DNA of 44,524 nt from contig CAKSUM010000023.1 in assembly GCA_934501535.1 (NCBI GenBank), positions 1-44,524 of the forward strand, given 5' to 3'. Made by a program: the position numbers and the translations under genes. This stretch comes from an uncultured Clostridia bacterium. Its GTDB lineage: Bacteria; Bacillota; Clostridia; UBA1381. This document shows positions 1 through 7,503 of the stretch, piece by piece (position 1 is the stretch's first letter; every line of letters starts with the position of its first letter). The notes below the pieces were generated by a model. That model made no database searches and was not told the DNA's origin. It was given only the letters and a program-made list of their open reading frames with translations.

Positions 1-2
1 AC

Positions 3-77
3 CTCCAAAATGATATTTTTATTATATACCATTTTGGAGGTCTCGTAAAGACTTTACACAAAATTTGGTGTTGACTC
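3..77. repeat. Left copy of the terminal inverted repeat (IS-like end)
   Basis: These 75 bases are the reverse complement of 44450-44524 with one mismatch (T at 69). The motif TTTACACAAAATTTGG resembles the ends of IS256/mutator-family elements, which is recalled family knowledge and not a database match. Inside it, 3-12 and 30-39 form a 10-bp inverted repeat. A promoter reads leftward, out of the window: -35 TTTACG at 44-49 and -10 TATAAT at 21-26 (minus strand, 17-bp spacer). It would suit transcription of a transposase lying beyond the contig end. No transposase codons are visible. Confidence 0.75.
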
Positions 78-94
78 AAATTTGGGGTTGACTC
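61..94. repeat. 17-bp tandem duplication at the inner edge of the left IS-like end
   Basis: The 17-mers at 61-77 and 78-94 differ at one base (AAATTTGGTGTTGACTC, then AAATTTGGGGTTGACTC). The right-hand copy of the repeat has this unit only once. The outer unit therefore looks like a local duplication of the element's tip, made by slippage or by aberrant transposition. Confidence 0.7.
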
Positions 95-444
95 GCTTGC
101 CTCTGATTTTTTTGAAAAAAAGGGATTGCCCCGCTCCTTTTTATTTCCAGAAAAATTACTCATATGCGCCGTCATTTTTACTCATGCAAAGGCACACTCG
201 GCTCAACTGCCCGCTTGTAAACGTGCTTGCAACGTTTCGCTGTCGCTGCCTGCCCCTTTTCCCGGGAAAGGCATGCTTGTGCAGCTGTGCGTTTGTAAAC
301 GCACGCATGGCATCTTCGCGGCACTATCAGCTTTTCTCGTTTATGCGCCTATGACGCTGCCTTGTATCTACAAGGTTTATGCTATGACTGATTTTATGTA
401 ATGAATATTAATAACAATAAATACGAAAGAGGGAAATACGCATT
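95..444. other. Non-coding stretch between the IS end and the first gene
   Basis: No convincing gene is visible. Short open frames exist here but have no ribosome-binding site and read as low-complexity Cys/Phe/Arg-rich peptides. The unit TTGTAAACG occurs at about 211 and again at about 292. The segment may be the remnant of an interrupted gene. The only clear signal is the AAAGAGGG Shine-Dalgarno region just before 445. Confidence 0.5.
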
Positions 445-1098
445 ATGTCAAAGAAAGAAATAATAAAAAGGTACGTTTTATTTATTATAAGTTTATTTTT
501 TGCAGCATTGGGAGTTGCAATAACAAAGCGCGGTGAGCTTGGGGTTTCCCCGATTTCATCCGTACCCAACGTTATGAGCAGCTACATAGAATCGTTCTCA
601 CTCGGAACTTGGCTGATTATTTGGAACTGCATTTTAATTGTCGATCAGGTATTAATTCAAAAAAAGGAATTTCAATTGATACAGCTTTTGCAGCTTCCGC
701 TTTCTTTCCTTTTTGGGATTTTTACGGATTTTGGGGTATGGTGCATGTCATACGTTTCAAATCAGTATTATGCGGTTCGGATATTGCTTGTGATTGCCGG
801 CATTATAACTCTCGGTTTCGGCGTTTCACTTTCCGTAATCGCCAACGTCATTATGAATTCCGGTGAGGCTTTTGTAAAAGCAATTTCAGATAAATCCGGC
901 ATGATTTTCGGTAATGTAAAAATTGGATTTGACATCGGCTGCGTGGTGCTGGCTCTTATTATATCGTGGTTTCTGTTTGACGGTAAAATTATCGGCACGC
1001 GTGAGGGAACAATTTTAACAGCGCTTTTGACCGGAGTTGTTGTGAATTTTTTTGTAAAACGAATATCCGGACCTATTAACAATGTATTGTCAAATTAA
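445..1098 (+). CDS. YczE/YitT-like integral membrane protein
   Basis: This 217-residue protein is almost wholly hydrophobic, with about six membrane segments (roughly residues 9-27, 53-71, 77-99, 112-133, 160-178 and 188-204). The N-terminal pattern, a short basic stretch and then a helix ending in A-L-G-V-A-I-T and G-V-S-P-I-S-S-V-P-N, matches the YczE/YyaS/YitT membrane family (DUF6198-type). The biochemical function of that family is unsettled; transport or export has been suggested. The ATG at 445 follows GAGGG at about 430. The gene stands alone: its upstream neighbour is the IS-like end and a terminator hairpin follows at 1125. The family call rests on pattern recognition. Confidence 0.75.
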   Translation: MSKKEIIKRYVLFIISLFFAALGVAITKRGELGVSPISSVPNVMSSYIESFSLGTWLIIWNCILIVDQVLIQKKEFQLIQLLQLPLSFLFGIFTDFGVWCMSYVSNQYYAVRILLVIAGIITLGFGVSLSVIANVIMNSGEAFVKAISDKSGMIFGNVKIGFDIGCVVLALIISWFLFDGKIIGTREGTILTALLTGVVVNFFVKRISGPINNVLSN

Positions 1099-1124
1099 GC
1101 ATGTTACTCAACGTAATTTTAAAT

Positions 1125-1159
1125 AAAAACCTCAGGAACATAATGTTTTTGAGGTTTTT
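1125..1159. terminator. Rho-independent terminator after the YczE-like gene
   Basis: AAAAACCTCA (1125-1134) pairs with TGAGGTTTTT (1150-1159) across a 15-base loop. The T-run on the plus strand and the A-run before the stem let it work in both directions. Confidence 0.85.
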
Positions 1160-1611
1160 GTGTTTAAAAAAGTAAGCCTGAAACCATATATTGTGGTTGA
1201 GTTTTGGAATTATATATAAAATTTAACCGTATAACTATAGCATAAAAACATTTTTCAAAGTATATTTTTACGATTTCAAGCGGAAAATAAGCAGAAAAAA
1301 TATATTTTTATTAATAATATACCGAAATTTTTTATTTTTTATGTATAAATAAAATAATTTTTAGCGCGAATTTTGTCTGATTTGCACCCCTGTATCCGTC
1401 GAATGCATAAATTGTCGGAAAAAATTGTCAAAACTGCTCTTTTTTGGGCACACGTTTCGTTAAATTTGTACATAACTCACTTTTTATGGATATATTTTTA
1501 GTTTTGTAATCATTCTGTGCTTTTTCAGCTTGAACAAGCGGAACTGATGTCAAAAATACGTTATTGCTTTTTATGCATTATGTCACACGTGTACAATCTT
1601 AATAAAAGGGG

Positions 1612-1640
1612 TTGAAATTGACAACATAACGGCATATAAT
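1612..1640 (+). promoter_or_regulatory. Sigma-A promoter of candidate small RNA 1
   Basis: The -35 is TTGAAA (1612-1617), the spacer is 17 bp and the -10 is TATAAT (1635-1640). No gene lies downstream on this strand: the next one, ending at 1789, is on the minus strand. The promoter therefore appears to serve a short non-coding transcript. Confidence 0.65.
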
Positions 1641-1646
1641 TAAAAT

Positions 1647-1760
1647 GTGGTTATATAGTTTTGTGTATTATGGGGATTTTTGTGGAGCAAAATCTTAGGA
1701 CAACCAAGATGGAAAACTGAAAAGTTTTCGTAAAAAAGAGGACAAGCTGTCCCCTTTTTT
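1647..1760 (+). ncRNA. Candidate structured small RNA 1, about 114 nt
   Basis: The element lies between a good sigma-A promoter and a strong terminator, in a 630-base gap without genes. It contains four local hairpins: a 5-bp stem with a U-rich loop (about 1653-1668), ATCTT/AAGAT (1692-1710), GAAAACT/AGTTTTC (1712-1729) and the terminator (1732-1760). The 15-mer GGGGATTTTTGTGGA at 1672-1686 recurs exactly at 33066-33080 on the minus strand, in a second short transcript unit with the same order of promoter, small hairpin, motif and terminator. A 17-codon frame starting with ATG at 1645 crosses the motif but has no ribosome-binding site. I do not recognise a known RNA family. It could instead be a leader left over from a lost gene. 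Confidence 0.5.
1732..1760. terminator. Strong bidirectional terminator
   Basis: AAAAAAGAGGACA (1732-1744) pairs with TGTCCCCTTTTTT (1748-1760), with a 3-base loop and one mismatch. On the plus strand it would end small RNA 1. On the minus strand it ends the FAD oxidoreductase transcript. Confidence 0.85.
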
Positions 1761-1788
1761 GCGTTGCATATTCACATAATACACTTGC

Positions 1789-3084
1789 CTATAATTCTGT
1801 TTCCGCCTGAATTTCTTTTACATTTACTTCTTTAAGCGATATATTATTTTTCACCGAAATTGCAGCTGCTATGCCGGCTGCCTCGCCTATTGCAAGGGCA
1901 ATCGTCATAACGCGGAAGTTTGAATGAGCAAGATGACTGCCGCTTATGTTTCGTCCCGAAAGCAACAGACCCTCAATATTTTCCGGCAGCAGACAGCCGT
2001 ACGGTATCGTGTAATCCTCCGGCTGGTTCCACTTATGCTGCACGCCTGTTTCATCAAGGCTTGCACCCGACATATTATGCACATCAAAATTAAAGAACGC
2101 ACGTTTTACAACCCAATTATCAAATTTTTTAGCCGTCAGAATATCTTCAGGCGTCAGCGACTGCAATCCTTTAAAATGCCGCGTTTCACGAATACCGATT
2201 AGCGATGCCGCACTCATGAGCCAACAATTTTCATACCCCGGCACATATTCGCGCAAAAACTTAACAATCGGTTCAATCTGCGAACGGCACACTTTTAGTC
2301 CGTTCGTTACGCTTTCTGCGTCTGTTCCGTCAATGTTTATGCAATTTGTCATGTTGCAGCACACCGTTCCCGGTGTCCATTGTTTATACAGCAGGACATG
2401 CCCTGCCGGAAAAGGAAGAAGTTCCTTAGCTAAGGCTTGCAGCTCACCTTTTTCGGTTTCGACCGTTGTTTCAAACGAGCCGGGGAATACGGCGCGGCTG
2501 AAATCTACGCCTCCGACTTTAAACATTATTGAACATGGCTGCATTTTTCCGTCTGTTTCACGCCCTTTGAAATACGGTACCCCGGCACTTGCGGCAACGT
2601 CGCCGTCCCCGGTGGCATCGACCACGCATTTTGCCTTAATCATGCCTCTGCCGTTTTTGTTTTGCACGATTACTCCCGTAATCCGCCCGTTTTCCGTAAC
2701 CGCGTCGCAAACGAATGTATAAAACAGCGTTTTAACATTTGCCTCCTGCGCCATTTCGTCCAGAACAATTTTAAGCGCATCATGATTTATTCTTGTTTTA
2801 TCAATGTCGGCTTCGGTGTCATGACCCAGGGTTTTGCACTTTTCGTATGACCTCTTATAGATTTCAAGCAAAATTCTGCTCGACGAGCGCCCTCCCCAAT
2901 TTGACATCATTCCTGCGGTTGCAACGCCGCCGAGGCAGTCAAGCGCCTCGACAAGCAGAACGTCCGCACCCATACGCCCGGCTCTTATTGCCGCACCGAT
3001 ACCCGCCGGTCCGCCGCCGCATACCAGCACATCAACATCTGCAATCACGGGTATGTTCCTTGAATTTTCGGTGTATAAATCCAT
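1789..3084 (-). CDS. FAD-dependent oxidoreductase (FAD_oxidored family)
   Basis: This 431-residue protein has an N-terminal Rossmann dinucleotide-binding motif: a beta strand, G-G-G-P-A-G-I-G-A-A near residues 24-33, and an acidic E at the end of strand 2 (L-L-V-E). A second family signature, V-V-D-A-T-G-D-G-D-V-A, lies near residues 150-165. The C-terminus carries S-G-R-N-I-S-G-S-H and an A-I-G-E-A-A-G-I-A-A helix, as in PF12831-type oxidoreductases. There is no signal peptide, so it is cytosolic. Substrates in this family are poorly known; members often sit in carbohydrate loci. The ATG at 3084 has GGAG nine bases upstream. It is divergent from the AraC/PocR gene at 3198, its probable regulator, and ends at the terminator at 1732-1760. 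Confidence 0.85.
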   Translation of the reverse strand: MDLYTENSRNIPVIADVDVLVCGGGPAGIGAAIRAGRMGADVLLVEALDCLGGVATAGMMSNWGGRSSSRILLEIYKRSYEKCKTLGHDTEADIDKTRINHDALKIVLDEMAQEANVKTLFYTFVCDAVTENGRITGVIVQNKNGRGMIKAKCVVDATGDGDVAASAGVPYFKGRETDGKMQPCSIMFKVGGVDFSRAVFPGSFETTVETEKGELQALAKELLPFPAGHVLLYKQWTPGTVCCNMTNCINIDGTDAESVTNGLKVCRSQIEPIVKFLREYVPGYENCWLMSAASLIGIRETRHFKGLQSLTPEDILTAKKFDNWVVKRAFFNFDVHNMSGASLDETGVQHKWNQPEDYTIPYGCLLPENIEGLLLSGRNISGSHLAHSNFRVMTIALAIGEAAGIAAAISVKNNISLKEVNVKEIQAETEL

Positions 3085-3197
3085 TTTTACATCACTCCTA
3101 TTGACTTTATTTGATTTCTATTATAAAATAAAATTATACAGAAATCCTTTGATTTTTGATAAACTTTCTTTGAAATTCGATTATATAGAGGACTGTT

Positions 3198-4058
3198 ATG
3201 AATAAAATTCTGAACGATATTACGGGATATATTGACTTTCTTCGCAGCCGCGGACTGTACGTTATGCTGAGCTGCTTCGGGGACAACTTCGGCGACTGTC
3301 TGCCGACACTGCTTGAATATGAGGTACACCGGCTGCCGATATGCGCGTATTTAAAATCTGACGCATGCATGCGGCGGAAATGCATCGGAAATAAGCGTCT
3401 GTTAGAGGGAAAAAACATTGAACATACATATTACGCGCACTGCTACGCCGGCGTGGAGGAGTATGTATATCCGATAAAATATGACGGCAGGGTCATCATG
3501 TGCGTGAATATTTCGGGTTACAGAGGGAAAACGGAGCGTGCGGCAAAATGCGCGGCAATTGCGCAAAGGCACTGCGGTGAAAAATTCGGACAGCTCTATT
3601 CGCAGCTTTCGGAAGATGTTCCCGGCATTGAAGAAATCAACAGGGTAATAAGACCGCTTGAATACATGGTTCGCGAGCTTTACAGGGAGTGCGGCGGAAA
3701 TGACCGTGCGAAATCGGGGCAAAAGCTTGTATTCCGAAAGGCGCTGATTTACATATATGACAATTATGCGAGCAAAATTTCATGTTCCGATGTTGCGCAC
3801 GCGGTGGGATATTCCGAGCCGCACCTGCGGCATATTTTTCGTGCGGAGAGCAAATGCTCGGTGATGGAATATATAAATAACGTGCGAATGTCGCGCGCTG
3901 CCGATATGCTCAAAAATACCGATTGCCGTATAACCGACGCGGCGTTTGCGTGCGGATTTACGGACTCAAACTATTTTTCCGCCGCATTTAAAAAGAGGCA
4001 CGGCGTGCCACCGAAGCTTTTCCGCCGCGGTAACTCTGCGGAAAAAGGACATGACTGA
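3198..4058 (+). CDS. AraC-family regulator with N-terminal PocR-like sensory domain
   Basis: This 286-residue protein has two parts. Residues about 5-160 resemble the PocR ligand-sensing domain: a Cys-rich G-D-N-F-G-D-C, then P-I-C-A-Y, then C-x(4)-C-x(3)-N, followed by H-C-Y-A-G-V-E-E-Y-V-Y-P-I. Residues about 180-280 are a double helix-turn-helix of the AraC type (V-G-Y-S-E-P-H-L-R-H-I-F and C-G-F-T-D-S-N-Y-F-S-A-A-F-K). The domain is named for the propanediol regulator PocR and binds small molecules. The ATG follows GAGG. It is divergent from the FAD oxidoreductase across 113 bases, which suggests it controls that gene. Confidence 0.85.
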   Translation: MNKILNDITGYIDFLRSRGLYVMLSCFGDNFGDCLPTLLEYEVHRLPICAYLKSDACMRRKCIGNKRLLEGKNIEHTYYAHCYAGVEEYVYPIKYDGRVIMCVNISGYRGKTERAAKCAAIAQRHCGEKFGQLYSQLSEDVPGIEEINRVIRPLEYMVRELYRECGGNDRAKSGQKLVFRKALIYIYDNYASKISCSDVAHAVGYSEPHLRHIFRAESKCSVMEYINNVRMSRAADMLKNTDCRITDAAFACGFTDSNYFSAAFKKRHGVPPKLFRRGNSAEKGHD

Positions 4059-4063
4059 AAAAA

Positions 4064-4086
4064 CGGCTCTGATAAGTGCTGAGCCG
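4064..4086 (-). terminator. Terminator hairpin for the minus-strand XRE genes
   Basis: CGGCTC (4064-4069) pairs with GAGCCG (4081-4086). On the minus strand the stem is followed by a run of six T, so it fits as a back-up stop for the XRE operon. On the plus strand it lies just after the AraC gene but lacks a T-run. Confidence 0.6.
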
Positions 4087-4175
4087 GATTGTTGAATGTT
4101 AAAAAAACAATATTATGAGCGTTTGAGAGCAGCATACACAGTTCAGGCATTTTCTCTGATCAAGCTATAAATATA

Positions 4176-4207
4176 AAAAGCATTACGAAACTGTACGTAA
4201 TGCTTTT
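4176..4207 (-). terminator. Terminator overlapping the stop of the first XRE gene
   Basis: AAAAGCATTACG (4176-4187) pairs perfectly with CGTAATGCTTTT (4196-4207) around an 8-base loop. The stop codon of the XRE gene (4206-4208) lies on the edge of the stem. Confidence 0.75.
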
Positions 4208-4448
4208 ATTTTATTTCTTGTTCAAGTTCGGAAAATTCTTTTGTATTAAAAAATTCTGTTAGGGAAATATCAAGCCCGTCACACAATTTCTTTAACGTTA
4301 CTATTCCGGGATTGGTACTTTTTCCGTATAAAATATTCTTTATTGTTGACGGTGCAATCCCTGATTCGACAGCTAATTTATTAATTGTTATATTCTTTTC
4401 TCCGCAAAGGAAGATAATGCGGTTTTTGACCGTTGTATACGTATTCAT
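4206..4448 (-). CDS. Small XRE-family HTH regulator
   Basis: This 80-residue protein is essentially one lambda-repressor-like helix-turn-helix (about residues 8-65): N-K-L-A-V-E-S-G-I-A-P-S-T-I-K-N-I-L gives the turn and recognition helix, then V-T-L-K-K-L-C-D-G-L-D-I-S-L-T-E-F-F. It is the last of three tandem XRE-type frames on this strand. The gap to the broken middle gene is 30 bases, with AGGAT upstream as a likely ribosome-binding site. Single-domain XRE proteins of this size usually autoregulate or control a neighbouring accessory gene. The target here is unknown; the divergent SLOG gene is a candidate. Confidence 0.85.
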   Translation of the reverse strand: MNTYTTVKNRIIFLCGEKNITINKLAVESGIAPSTIKNILYGKSTNPGIVTLKKLCDGLDISLTEFFNTKEFSELEQEIK

Positions 4449-4478
4449 AAAAAAATCCTCCGATTTACAGACCGGGAC

Positions 4479-4746
4479 TTATTTTTCAAACACATCGTCG
4501 GGCAGCATAGATGCAGAAATAAGCGTTTCGGGCTTAACGTCCAATGCATCAGCAATGTTGAATAATATTTCAAGCGAAAACGGACGAACTATTTTAGGTG
4601 CTTCAACGGCACTTAAAAATGAACGGCTTATATTAGCCTTTTCAGCTAACCGTTCTTGAGATAAGCCGCGCAAACGCTACAGTGTTCCTTGTTATGCCTA
4701 TTTGGATAAACCGGTCACGGTTTTTAAATTCAGATGGTTTACTCAT
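4479..4746 (-). pseudogene. Broken XRE-family HTH gene
   Basis: The ATG at 4744-4746 opens a frame (M-S-K-P-S-E-F-K-N-R-D-R-F-I-Q-I-G-I-T) that closes after 34 codons. The rest of the HTH (R-L-R-G-L-S-Q-E-R-L-A-E-K-A-N-I-S and on to residue ~88) is in another frame. Removing one base in the AA/TT pair at about 4685-4686 would join the halves, but an in-frame TAG remains at 4677-4679. Two independent lesions argue for real decay over sequencing error. A TTG at 4671-4673 could start a 64-residue fragment, but it has no ribosome-binding site and would lack helix 1. Confidence 0.75.
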
Positions 4747-4749
4747 GGC

Positions 4750-4989
4750 TCAATTATCCTCAATGTCAACCAGCTTATACATCGGAATATTTAAAACTTC
4801 CGCAATGGTAAACAGTGTTTTTAAAGACGGACAAAAGTAACTGTTCGGGCCTTCAAGCTGTGAAATGTAGCCGGCAGACAGATTGCAGCTCTCTGCAAGT
4901 TCTTCCTGTGTCATGCCGCTTAGTTTACGGTAATATGATATTTTCAACCCTATTTTTATTAAATTTATTTTGTATTGACTTTCTAACAT
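4750..4989 (-). CDS. Small XRE-family HTH regulator
   Basis: This 79-residue protein is a single HTH domain: an I-G-L-K-I-S-Y-Y-R-K-L-S-G-M-T-Q-E-E-L-A-E-S helix pair, then N-L-S-A-G-Y-I-S-Q-L-E and an L-K-T-L-F-T-I-A-E-V-L-N-I-P tail, the classic pattern. The ATG at 4989 follows AAGGTGAT. It is the promoter-proximal gene of the XRE group; its stop lies 3 bases before the ATG of the broken copy. The region between it and the divergent SLOG gene (4990-5101) is extremely AT-rich and includes a 17-bp palindrome (5036-5052) that could be an operator. Confidence 0.85.
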   Translation of the reverse strand: MLESQYKINLIKIGLKISYYRKLSGMTQEELAESCNLSAGYISQLEGPNSYFCPSLKTLFTIAEVLNIPMYKLVDIEDN

Positions 4990-5101
4990 ATTATAAACAT
5001 CACCTTTTATATATTATAAGATATTTACAAATTAAATATTATATTATAATATATAGTATATATTAGGTAAAATATAGGAAATAATAAGAAAGGCATTAGA
5101 A

Positions 5102-5617
5102 ATGACTGATAATATTAAACAAACATGTTGTTTTACGGGGCACAGACCGGAAAAGCTGCCGTATTCCGGGATTGAAGTAAAAAGAAAGCTTGAAACGGCA
5201 ATTAACGATGCAATCCGTGACGGATACAAAAATTTTATAGTAGGTATGTGCCGCGGCATTGACCTTTGGGCGGGGGAAATTGTTGTTGAGAAAAAACTTA
5301 AAAATCCGGAAATACGCCTTATTGCGGCAATTCCTTACCCGGGATTTGAAAATCGATGGCACGAAACAGACAGAAATTTATATCATTATGTACTTGATAA
5401 TGCAGATACTGCAAAAATTGTGAGCAATGAATACTCAAGAGCCTGTTATCAAAGGCGGAACGAGTGGATGTGCGACAGAGCCTCGCGGCTTATATCGGCA
5501 TATTCCGGCATAGCCGGCGGAACTCGGAATACGGTAAACTACGCAAAAAGAAATGGCTTGGACATTATAAACATATTTGAAAGCAATCCGATATGCGCTC
5601 ACAAAAGGCGGATATAG
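5102..5617 (+). CDS. SLOG-superfamily protein (DUF1273/YpsA-like)
   Basis: This 171-residue protein opens with C-C-F-T-G-H-R-P-E-K-L, the nucleotide-binding loop signature of the YpsA/DUF1273 branch of the SLOG superfamily. Further family marks are a G-M-C-R-G-I-D-L-W-A-G-E glycine loop near residue 50, I-P-Y-P-G-F-E-N-R-W near residue 80 and R-R-N-E-W-M-C-D-R-A near residue 120. SLOG proteins bind or process nucleotide-derived ligands, and some take part in stress or defence signalling; the role of this subfamily is not established. The ATG follows AAGAAAGG. It is divergent from the XRE cluster, which may control it. Confidence 0.85.
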   Translation: MTDNIKQTCCFTGHRPEKLPYSGIEVKRKLETAINDAIRDGYKNFIVGMCRGIDLWAGEIVVEKKLKNPEIRLIAAIPYPGFENRWHETDRNLYHYVLDNADTAKIVSNEYSRACYQRRNEWMCDRASRLISAYSGIAGGTRNTVNYAKRNGLDIINIFESNPICAHKRRI

Positions 5618-5817
5618 TATGGGTGAAGTAAAAAGTGCCGGGTGTGCGGGACAAGCATTAACACCGCAGGCAGCGGCGGCGAAGTGCTCCCGGCTGTTTG
5701 CCGCATATTCCGCGCGACAGCCGATTTGTGCAAAAAAGTCAGCCGAAAAGTTATATACTGTTCCGATGTCAAAATATATAATAAGTACATAAAATTTATC
5801 GGAAACGGAGCAACAAA

Positions 5818-6735
5818 ATGAAAAATTTACTGAAAAATCTTGAAGTACCGCAGAAAAAAATCGACGCTGTTTTGGATACCGACGCATACAACGAGGTCGA
5901 TGACCAGTTTGCGCTCATGTACATGTTAAAATCCGATGAGCGCATAAACGTCAGGGCGATTTATGCCGCGCCGTTTTATAACAAAAATTCGGCATCACCG
6001 GCTGACGGCATGAAAAAAAGCTACGATGAAATTTTAAATGTTCTGGAAATTTCCGGATATGAGCAATACAAAAATTGTGTTTTCCGCGGCTCGGAGCACT
6101 ACATGACCGACGAAAATACCCCCGTACCGTCGGACGCGATGAATGACTTAACAGCGCGAGCAAGAAAATATTCGCCCGAAAATCCGCTGTACGTGATATG
6201 CATTGCCGCAATAACCAACGTCGCGTCGGCAATTGCCGCCGCTCCCGACATCGCCGAAAATATCGTTATAGTCTGGCTGGGCGGTCATGACATAAACAAC
6301 AATAACGCCTGCCGTGAATTTAACATGATGCAGGATATTGCGGCGGCACGCGTGATTTTCCGCTCTGCCGCGCCTGTGGTGCAGCTGCCGTGTCTGGGCG
6401 TTGTAAGCGGATTTGCCGTTTCAAAAAATGAGTTTGATTTCTGGCTGAAAGGGAAAAATAAAATCTGCGATTATCTGGTAGACATTGTTATGTCCGACCA
6501 ACATGACCCCACGGGAAGAGTATGGCCATGGTCGCGCATTATATGGGACGTAACCGCCGTGGCATGGCTTTTGAATGACGGTGAGCAATTTATGGAATCG
6601 GTAATTATGCCCTGCCGTATTCCCGAATACGATATGAATTATGCCTGCAGCAACAGCGCAAAATTAATCCGGTACGTGAATTACATTCACAGAGACGCCC
6701 TTTTTGAGGATTTGATAAAAAAGCTTACAAAATAG
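5818..6735 (+). CDS. Nucleoside hydrolase-like protein (IU_nuc_hydro family)
   Basis: This 305-residue protein begins with V-L-D-T-D-A-Y-N-E-V-D-D-Q-F-A (Asp20, Asp22, Asp28, Asp29), the calcium-binding motif of ribonucleoside hydrolases in its Y-N-E-V-D-D-Q subfamily form. Near the C-terminus, I-I-W-D-V-T-A-V-A-W-L supplies the usual last metal-binding Asp. The middle (I-V-W-L-G-G-H and E-F-N-M-M-Q-D) also fits the family. The predicted reaction is hydrolysis of an N-ribosidic bond; the substrate cannot be read from sequence. There is no signal peptide. GGAG precedes the ATG at 5818. Its 3' end overlaps the convergent AraC gene by 11 bases. Confidence 0.85.
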   Translation: MKNLLKNLEVPQKKIDAVLDTDAYNEVDDQFALMYMLKSDERINVRAIYAAPFYNKNSASPADGMKKSYDEILNVLEISGYEQYKNCVFRGSEHYMTDENTPVPSDAMNDLTARARKYSPENPLYVICIAAITNVASAIAAAPDIAENIVIVWLGGHDINNNNACREFNMMQDIAAARVIFRSAAPVVQLPCLGVVSGFAVSKNEFDFWLKGKNKICDYLVDIVMSDQHDPTGRVWPWSRIIWDVTAVAWLLNDGEQFMESVIMPCRIPEYDMNYACSNSAKLIRYVNYIHRDALFEDLIKKLTK

Positions 6736-7483
6736 CCTTTTCCGTACGGAATTTTTGCGGCGGCAGTTTATATTTTTCCGCAAACATTCTTGAAAACTGC
6801 GAACCGGTTGAAAATCCGCACAAAGCCGCAATTTCCGTGCAGTTTTTTTCGCTGCTTAATAGCAGTTCGGCAGCCTTTTTCAGACGGACGTCAATCTGCA
6901 TCTGCTTCGGTGAAATGCCGAATTCGCGCGTAAACATGTGCCGGAAATAGTCGGGGCTGTATCCCGATATCGCCGCAAGCCGGTTAAAATCGATGGGTTG
7001 ATTGTAGTATTCCGAAATGTACGAGCAAATGTAACCGAGATTTTTCGGCTGCGGCTCATTGCTTGCCGCATATCGCTGCAAAAGCAGGATTATTTCCGCA
7101 ATCATGTGCGAAATGACGGCGCTGTAATTTTGCTTCTGCTCAATCGCCTCGGCAATGATTTTCTCGATAATATCGCCGATTTCTTTATGCCGCAGAATAT
7201 TATATGCCGTTTCCGCCATGTCGCGGCGCGGAAAATTCGCGCAGTCGAACCCTAAAAATGACACGCGTCCGTCCCCTGTATGAATTTCACTGTGCGGCGT
7301 ACCCGGATAGGCTATGTATATTGTGCCGTTATGCAGCGGATATGTCCTGCTGCCCAGCGTCAGGCTGCCGTTTGCTTTACGGAAATAAACAACCTCATAG
7401 CAGTTGTGCGCATGAGCCGTTATTTCCGTTCCGCAAGCCCTTGTACAATCCGTTGAAAAAAATCTTAAATTCGGAGAATACAC
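6725..7483 (-). CDS. AraC-family regulator with cupin-like sensing domain
   Basis: This 252-residue protein has a sugar-sensing jelly-roll N-terminus (H-A-H-N-C-Y-E-V-V-Y-F, then G-T-I-Y-I-A-Y-P-G-T-P-H near residues 24-65). The C-terminal double HTH spans about residues 150-250 (I-S-G-Y-S-P-D-Y-F-R-H-M-F and C-G-F-S-T-G-S-Q-F-S-R-M-F). The start is GTG at 7481-7483, supported by GAGGTGAT nine bases before it. Such regulators usually control adjacent sugar genes; the ABC and surface-protein cluster starting at 7778 and the nucleoside hydrolase are both candidates. It has its own consensus promoter at 7504-7532. Confidence 0.88.
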   Translation of the reverse strand: MYSPNLRFFSTDCTRACGTEITAHAHNCYEVVYFRKANGSLTLGSRTYPLHNGTIYIAYPGTPHSEIHTGDGRVSFLGFDCANFPRRDMAETAYNILRHKEIGDIIEKIIAEAIEQKQNYSAVISHMIAEIILLLQRYAASNEPQPKNLGYICSYISEYYNQPIDFNRLAAISGYSPDYFRHMFTREFGISPKQMQIDVRLKKAAELLLSSEKNCTEIAALCGFSTGSQFSRMFAEKYKLPPQKFRTEKAIL

Positions 7484-7503
7484 AACAAATCACCTCATCG
7501 GTA

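Noticed and set aside
1645..1698. A 17-codon frame inside small RNA 1 (ATG at 1645)
   Set aside because: No ribosome-binding site, and the corresponding frame in small RNA 2 has no start codon. The shared residues follow automatically from the shared 15-mer.
5036..5052. 17-bp AT-only palindrome (ATATTATA T TATAATAT) as a certain operator
   Set aside because: In such an AT-rich stretch a palindrome of this length can arise by chance; kept only as a possibility.
5619..5792. A 57-codon frame with an AGGCGG-like ribosome-binding site after the SLOG gene
   Set aside because: The peptide is Ala/Cys/Lys-rich without a recognisable fold, has no conserved motif and overlaps no other signal. Likely chance coding in a GC-richer spacer.
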